Shown in pieces: positions 59,603 through 64,000 of a stretch of 64,000 nucleotides of DNA (positions within the stretch are counted from its first letter, which is position 1; each line of letters begins with the position of its first letter). Made by a program: the position numbers and the translations under genes. The stretch covers positions 558,027-622,026 of the forward strand of contig NZ_MSZX01000001.1 in assembly GCF_002021565.1 (NCBI RefSeq), read 5' to 3'. The notes beneath the pieces are model-generated. The model made no database searches. It was given only the letters and a program-made list of their open reading frames with translations, and was not told the origin of the DNA. The stretch is from Paenibacillus selenitireducens (lineage in GTDB: Bacteria; Bacillota; Bacilli; Paenibacillales; Paenibacillaceae).

Positions 59603-59628
59603 TATAATTCATAATGTAAGCGTTTACC
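59603..59628 (+). promoter_or_regulatory. Extended -10 promoter with CcpA cre site upstream of aspA
   Basis: TGA-TATAAT (59600-59608) is an extended -10. Directly downstream, TGTAAGCGTTTACC (59615-59628) matches the cre consensus TGWAANCGNTNWCA in 13 of 14 positions. A cre at or after the start point implies catabolite repression of aspartase by CcpA. Confidence 0.83.
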
Positions 59629-59690
59629 AAGTAACTTACAGAATTAAGAACCGTTCTAGCTGCATATAGTCACTTAAGGGGGAATGAACG

Positions 59691-61118
59691 ATGGTTCAAG
59701 CTCAATTACGTCTTGAGAAAGATTTTCTAGGTACAAAGGAAGTGCCCGTGGATGCCTATTATGGCATTCAAACAGCGCGCGCCAAGGATAATTTTCCGAT
59801 TACGGGATATCGGATTCATGATGAATTAATTCAAGCCATCGTGACAGTGAAAAAGGCGGCAGCACTTACGAATATGGAAATTAAACGGTTACCTGCACAC
59901 ATTGGAGATCGCATCGTTCAGGCGGCAAATGAAATCCTGGAAGGGAAGCTGCACGAACAATTCATTGTGGATCCGATCCAAGGCGGTGCAGGAACGTCTA
60001 TTAATATGAATGCCAATGAAGTGATCGCCAATCGTGCGTTGGAACTGATGGGCAAAGAGAAAGGCGACTACCTTGCCATCAGTCCCAATACACACGTCAA
60101 CATGGCACAATCGACAAATGATGCATTTCCGACGGCCATTCATATTGCAACACTATCTTTACTCGAGAAGGTGCTCGTTACTTTAGAAGAGTTAAAAGCG
60201 GCTTTCCTGCGAAAGGCTGTAGAATTTGACCATGTGATCAAAATGGGGCGCACACATCTTCAGGATGGGGTACCGATTCGTCTTGGGCAAGAGTTCGGCG
60301 CCTATGCGAAAGTTTTGCAGCGCGATATTCAGCGTATTCGTCATACCCAAGATCATTTGTATGAAGTCAACATGGGCGCAACGGCCGTCGGGACGGGCTT
60401 AAACGCAGATCCGCGGTATATTACGAGAGTCGTAGAGATCTTAGCAGAGTTAAGCGGCTTCCCGTTGGTCAACGCGGATAATCTTATTGATGCGACCCAA
60501 AATACAGATGCCTATACGGAAGTATCGGCCGCATTGAAAGTCTGTATGATTAATATGTCCAAAGTTGCGAACGATCTTCGCCTTATGGCTTCCGGACCCC
60601 GCGCGGGATTGGCAGAGATCAAGCTTCCAGCACGCCAGCCTGGTTCTTCGATCATGCCTGGGAAAGTGAATCCGGTGATGTGCGAAGTGGTCAATCAAGT
60701 GGCGTTCCAGGTCATTGGGAATGACCATACGATCTGTCTGGCATCCGAGGCTGGGCAACTGGAGTTAAATGTGATGGAGCCCGTCCTTGTCTTTAACCTG
60801 CTGCAATCCTTAAGCATGATGAATCAAGTGTTCCACGTGTTCCGGGAAGATTGTGTGGAAGGCATTGAGGCCAATGCTGAGCAGTGTAAAGACTATGTCG
60901 ATCGCAGTGTCGGCTTGATTACAGCGTTAAATCCGCATCTAGGCTATGAGGCGGCTGCACGCATTGCGCGTCAAGCCATCGAGACAGGGAAGTCTGTGCG
61001 GGAATTAATTTTGCTGCACAATTTATTAACGGAAGAAGAACTCGACCTCATCCTGGATCCTTATGAGATGACACATCCCGGTATTGCCGGCGCATCTTTA
61101 CTCGAAGCAAACGACTAA
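59691..61118 (+). CDS. aspA: Aspartate ammonia-lyase
   Basis: A 475-residue homotetrameric lyase converting aspartate to fumarate and ammonia. The superfamily loop GSSIMPGKVNP begins at residue 318. TNDAFPTAIHIA, GRTHLQDGVPI and NMNANEVIANRA distinguish aspartase from fumarase. The N-terminal RLEKDFLGTKEVPVDAYYGIQT is typical. GGGGGA precedes the ATG. It stands alone, without an asparaginase partner, under an apparent cre site. Confidence 0.95.
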   Translation: MVQAQLRLEKDFLGTKEVPVDAYYGIQTARAKDNFPITGYRIHDELIQAIVTVKKAAALTNMEIKRLPAHIGDRIVQAANEILEGKLHEQFIVDPIQGGAGTSINMNANEVIANRALELMGKEKGDYLAISPNTHVNMAQSTNDAFPTAIHIATLSLLEKVLVTLEELKAAFLRKAVEFDHVIKMGRTHLQDGVPIRLGQEFGAYAKVLQRDIQRIRHTQDHLYEVNMGATAVGTGLNADPRYITRVVEILAELSGFPLVNADNLIDATQNTDAYTEVSAALKVCMINMSKVANDLRLMASGPRAGLAEIKLPARQPGSSIMPGKVNPVMCEVVNQVAFQVIGNDHTICLASEAGQLELNVMEPVLVFNLLQSLSMMNQVFHVFREDCVEGIEANAEQCKDYVDRSVGLITALNPHLGYEAAARIARQAIETGKSVRELILLHNLLTEEELDLILDPYEMTHPGIAGASLLEAND

Positions 61119-61234
61119 TAATAAAGTCTTGAAATGGGTTTCCATGGAGTGTGATTTAATTTACTTCGAGTCGTTCGTAGATGATGTAAGATAACCCCAG
61201 AACTTCAATCATTTTGCGATAGGCGGGGGGAAAA

Positions 61235-61504
61235 TTGATCGACGATGAAAACTGCAAAGGTTGCGGAGATTCGAAGCCGGTGACGGAAGAAGCAATCCAA
61301 CGGATGATTGATCGTATTGAGGGATCACCGTTATTTTTACGAGTGAATGACGCCACCTACGAGCAACGACTGGAAGCCTGTCGAGCTTGCCCGGGTTATG
61401 TAGGCAAAGAATGCACGATGTGCGGTTGCATCATGGAGATTATGGCCAAACTGCAGAATACGAGATGCCTTCATCCCGATGGATCACAATGGGAAACCGC
61501 TTAG
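61235..61504 (+). CDS. Small cysteine-rich protein (DUF6171-like)
   Basis: An 89-residue protein with two Cys clusters: CKGCG near the N-terminus, and CRACPGYVGKECTMCGC followed by CLHP, a likely zinc or metal site. Similar short Paenibacillus/Bacillus proteins carry the DUF6171 label, with no known function. The TTG start follows GGCGGGGGG. No operon partner; a strong terminator follows. Confidence 0.72.
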   Translation: MIDDENCKGCGDSKPVTEEAIQRMIDRIEGSPLFLRVNDATYEQRLEACRACPGYVGKECTMCGCIMEIMAKLQNTRCLHPDGSQWETA

Positions 61505-61518
61505 GTTATTGCATACGA

Positions 61519-61559
61519 GGGAGCGTCCTGATGTCTTCAAGACATGGGGCGCTCCTTTT
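61519..61559 (+). terminator. Intrinsic terminator between convergent genes
   Basis: GGAGCGTCCTGATGTCTT pairs with AGACATGGGGCGCTCC (two mismatches), followed by TTTTC; it abuts the stop of the AraC gene on the other strand. Confidence 0.82.
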
Positions 61560-62440
61560 CAATGTGGGGGCGGGAAGTTTTCCTTTGGTATCTTGCCAAG
61601 AAGGATGGCACGGTGTTCGGAAGGCGCATGGCCAGACCATTTTTTGTATTGCTTCGAGAAATAGAGCGGATCTTTATAGCCGACAGAAGTCGCAATTTGA
61701 TCAATGGAGAGCCGGCTTGTCATTAACATGGCAGCGCGTTCCATCCTAATTTTGTTCAAGTACTGCATGGGCGATATACCGGTGAGCTGCTTAAACATTT
61801 TCGATAAATAGATTCGGCTGTACCCTAAGGATTGCGACATGCGCTCGATCGACACTTGTTCGGCATATTGGTAGGTTAACCAGCGTATGGCTTGATCTAC
61901 CTGGCGTTCAATATCTGATTTGTCGTCTAGGATGGGGGCGGGGTTGCGCGCGGCATTACATCTTCCGTAAACAGCAAATAATAAATGCATATATCCTATA
62001 CTTTCCATCGCGCACATGGGCTCCCCCCGATGCAGTGTTGCATATAATCGGCGGTATAAAGGTTTAATGCGTCTTTCTGCGGCCGCTTGTACGATAGGTT
62101 TTTCGGGTGATATATTTAGTTGATGCAATATCGCTTCCGCTTCGTTTCCTTGAAATGCAAGCCAACAATAATGCCAAGGTTCATGTTCGTCGGCTTCGTA
62201 TTGATACATTTCCTTTGGGAAAATAAAAAAGCTGTCTCCCGCTTGTAAGGCGTAAGTTCGTCCACGGAGCTGAAAGGTACCCCGACCTGCGATGACGTAG
62301 TGCACGAGAAAATAATCGATAAACGTGGGGCCCATTCGATGACTTCGTTCGGTCTGAGATTCTCCGGAAAACAGGATTTCTAGTTCTCCTGAGACAGGAT
62401 AAGGATTCACAGCCATTCGCACAAATTCTTCGATCGGCAA
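61559..62440 (-). CDS. AraC-family transcriptional regulator with cupin sensor
   Basis: About 293 residues. The N-terminal cupin (about 1-145, YVIAGRGTFQLRGRTYALQAGDSFFIFPKE) is a sugar-sensing domain as in AraC/RhaR. Double-HTH at the C-terminus (about 190-290, MSQSLGYSRIYLSKMFKQLTGISPMQYL, then IDQIATSVGYKDPLYFSKQYKKWSG). TTG 62440 is favoured by GAGG spacing; GTG 62449 and ATG 62416 are alternatives. No sugar operon is within the window on this side, so targets are unknown. Confidence 0.9.
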   Translation of the reverse strand: MPIEEFVRMAVNPYPVSGELEILFSGESQTERSHRMGPTFIDYFLVHYVIAGRGTFQLRGRTYALQAGDSFFIFPKEMYQYEADEHEPWHYCWLAFQGNEAEAILHQLNISPEKPIVQAAAERRIKPLYRRLYATLHRGEPMCAMESIGYMHLLFAVYGRCNAARNPAPILDDKSDIERQVDQAIRWLTYQYAEQVSIERMSQSLGYSRIYLSKMFKQLTGISPMQYLNKIRMERAAMLMTSRLSIDQIATSVGYKDPLYFSKQYKKWSGHAPSEHRAILLGKIPKENFPPPH

Positions 62441-62521
62441 TCCAAACACCTCGCTTGTTGATGAAAACTTTCTATCAGCCTATCACAGGTGACTAGACTT
62501 GTGAACGATAATCATGTATTA

Positions 62522-62539
62522 TATACCCTGTGGGGTATA
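62522..62539. promoter_or_regulatory. CsoR/CstR-type operator 1
   Basis: TATACCC-TGTG-GGGTATA, a perfect inverted repeat of the CsoR-family form. It overlaps the likely -10 (TTGTGA at 62499-62504 as -35). Confidence 0.8.
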
Positions 62540-62576
62540 GATGGAGTGAGTTAAGGAAATTTTTTTGTTCACATAA

Positions 62577-62592
62577 ATACCCTGTAGGGTAT
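62577..62592. promoter_or_regulatory. CsoR/CstR-type operator 2
   Basis: ATACCC-TGTA-GGGTAT, perfect, 54 bp downstream of operator 1 and 28 nt before the CoA-disulfide reductase start codon. Confidence 0.8.
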
Positions 62593-62619
62593 AAATCAAC
62601 ATGAGAGGGGCAACATGTA

Positions 62620-64000
62620 ATGAGTAGAAAAATTGTTATTGTAGGCGGTGTAGCGGGGGGCGCAAGTGCTGCGGCAAGATTGCGTCGTCTTAGTGAACAG
62701 GATGAAATTATTATGTTGGAGCGTGGGGAGCATATATCTTTTGCGAACTGCGGACTGCCGTATTATATAGGAGAAGTTATTACGGATCGGAGCAAATTGC
62801 TGGTCCAGACGGTTGAAGGGATGTCCAAAAAATTTAATTTGGATGTTCGAAATTGGAGTGAAGCGACAGCGATCCATCGCGACAAGAAAACCGTGGAAGT
62901 CCGAAATATCCAGAGCGGCAAGGTCTATGAAGAATCTTATGATATTCTTATTCTCTCACCGGGGGCGAAGCCTATACGTCCGAATATTCCTGGCATCGAT
63001 GAGGCGGTAGATTCCTTATTCACTTTACGGAATATTCCGGATACGGATCGAATCAAGTCCTTTGTGGATAAGACGAATCCGAAGCATGCGGTTGTTGTCG
63101 GAGGCGGATTTATCGGGGTAGAGATGGCCGAGAACTTGCGTGAGCGCGGGCTAGAAGTGACGCTGGTCGAGATGCAGAACCAAGTGATGGCACCCTTAGA
63201 TATCGAAATGGCAGCACTTGTTCAGACCCATATGAAGTCCAAAGGGGTTGAACTCGTTTTAGAAGATGGTGTTCAATCTTTTGCGGAAGAAGGAAAAGTG
63301 ATCCGGTTAACGAGCGGTCGGACGATTCGTACGGATATGATTATTCTGGCTATCGGCGTAATACCTGAGAGTAAGATGGCTCAAGACGCAGGACTTGAAT
63401 GCGGGGTGCGCGGCGCTATCCGAGTCAATGCTGCCATGCAGACCAATGATCCGAGTATTTATGCGATTGGGGATGCAGTAGAGGTGAAGGATTACATTCA
63501 CGGCCATCCGACACATGTGCCTCTTGCATGGGGAGCCAATCGTCAAGGGCGTCTGGTGGCGGACCATATTCACGGTAAAGACGTAGCCTATCAAGGCGCG
63601 TTAGGAACAGCGATTGCCAAAGTGTTTGATCTTACGGTTGCTGTAACGGGCAGCAATGAGAAAACATTGAAGCGACTCGGGGTTGATTATGAAGCAATCC
63701 ATGTTCACCCTAGCTCCCATGCAGGGTATTATCCGGGGGCATCCCCTATTTCCTTGAAGCTTACCTTTGATCGGAAAAGTGGTAAGATCTATGGTGCGCA
63801 AGCCGTCGGGGCAGATGGGGCCGATAAACGAATGGACGTCATTGCGACGGCGATTAAGGGCGGGCTGACGGTCATGGATTTACCTGATTTAGAACTTAGC
63901 TATGCTCCTCCATTTTCGTCTGCGAAAGATCCCGTGAATATGGCTGGGTATGTGGCATCGAATATTGTGGAAGGACTCGTCGACATCGTGCAGTGGCATG
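62620..64000 (+). CDS. CoA-disulfide reductase / FAD-dependent NAD(P) oxidoreductase (incomplete at right edge)
   Basis: 460 codons are visible. FAD motif VGGVAGGASAAARLRR, redox-active C44 in SFANCGLPYYIG, NAD motif VVGGGFIGVEMAENL, and YAIGDAVEV for FAD. The dimerisation domain with its two Tyr (HAGYYPGA) precedes the edge at EGLVDIVQWH. In close relatives a rhodanese domain follows this point, which would make it a CoADR-rhodanese fusion handling persulfides or polysulfide, but that part is outside the window. Two CstR-type operators upstream fit a sulfide-response gene. Confidence 0.9.
   Translation, partial: MSRKIVIVGGVAGGASAAARLRRLSEQDEIIMLERGEHISFANCGLPYYIGEVITDRSKLLVQTVEGMSKKFNLDVRNWSEATAIHRDKKTVEVRNIQSGKVYEESYDILILSPGAKPIRPNIPGIDEAVDSLFTLRNIPDTDRIKSFVDKTNPKHAVVVGGGFIGVEMAENLRERGLEVTLVEMQNQVMAPLDIEMAALVQTHMKSKGVELVLEDGVQSFAEEGKVIRLTSGRTIRTDMIILAIGVIPESKMAQDAGLECGVRGAIRVNAAMQTNDPSIYAIGDAVEVKDYIHGHPTHVPLAWGANRQGRLVADHIHGKDVAYQGALGTAIAKVFDLTVAVTGSNEKTLKRLGVDYEAIHVHPSSHAGYYPGASPISLKLTFDRKSGKIYGAQAVGADGADKRMDVIATAIKGGLTVMDLPDLELSYAPPFSSAKDPVNMAGYVASNIVEGLVDIVQWH

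Noticed and set aside
61156-61356. 66-codon minus-strand frame opposite the small Cys-rich gene
   Set aside because: It is antisense to a better-supported gene with a strong ribosome site; no family features.

Overview
The window reads as chromosome of a Gram-positive, spore-forming Paenibacillus-like Firmicute (Paenibacillaceae). This is inferred from the gene types: S-layer-homology surface protein, FosB (a bacillithiol enzyme), CotH, UPF0316, DUF2935, DUF5050 and ROK/AraC regulators. It is also inferred from Bacillales-type control sites: Zur, FapR, CcpA cre and CsoR-family operators, a TPP riboswitch, and AGGAGG ribosome sites with frequent TTG/GTG starts. No rRNA, tRNA, CRISPR array or prophage was seen.

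Layout. 1-5 kb: an edge-truncated regulator, divergent GH3 beta-glucosidase, a nitroreductase, then an AT-rich patch with a VanZ-like gene and a broken IS4-type transposase. 5-13 kb: a cohesin-like secreted protein, a DUF5050 surface protein, SDR, autoregulated TetR, GNAT, HAD, ROK regulator and a split chromate transporter. 13-20 kb: a repeat-rich spacer, DUF2935, and a 1,694-residue S-layer-anchored phosphatase/5'-nucleotidase gene whose whole segment is flanked by direct repeats. 20-24 kb: sugar isomerase-like protein, short UvrC-like nuclease, YdeI, AAA ATPase. 24-30 kb: a zinc-starvation module with three Zur boxes (two COG0523 GTPases, a YcgR-type permease with a shortened partner, and ZnuCBA). 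30-36 kb: a cluster of acetyltransferases, NUDIX, VOC, FosB and HIT genes, including a 5'-nucleotidase damaged by an internal deletion. 36-41 kb (minus strand): VTC polyphosphate polymerase-like, DUF4956, CotH and metallophosphatase genes in one operon. 41-49 kb: radical SAM, AlkD-like, a methyltransferase-DedA-two-component operon, MmyB-type regulator, FapR-boxed fabF and a CE7 esterase. 49.4-50.1 kb: a gene-free stretch with a repeated, deeply structured element. 50-53 kb: a TrpXYZ-like ABC transporter. 53-59.5 kb: M3 peptidase and the TPP-riboswitch operon thiM-thiD-thiE-NCS2 permease-UPF0316. 59.6-64 kb: cre-controlled aspartase, a small Cys-rich protein, an AraC regulator and the start of a CoA-disulfide reductase behind two CsoR/CstR-type operators.

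Most unusual are non-coding. (1) At 49.42-50.08 kb, two near-identical ~215-nt modules flank a third of the same concentric-stem architecture but different sequence; each is introduced by a CCCCTCCT/AGGAGGGG hairpin. This is the best candidate for an undescribed structured RNA or DNA element. (2) A ~43-nt conserved leader followed by a candidate terminator precedes both the DUF2935 gene and thiM. (3) A TTCATC-rich repeat occurs in tandem at 13.25 kb and again, inverted, at 32.9 kb. (4) Direct repeats bracket the giant phosphatase gene. All identifications are from reading the sequence; no database search was possible.
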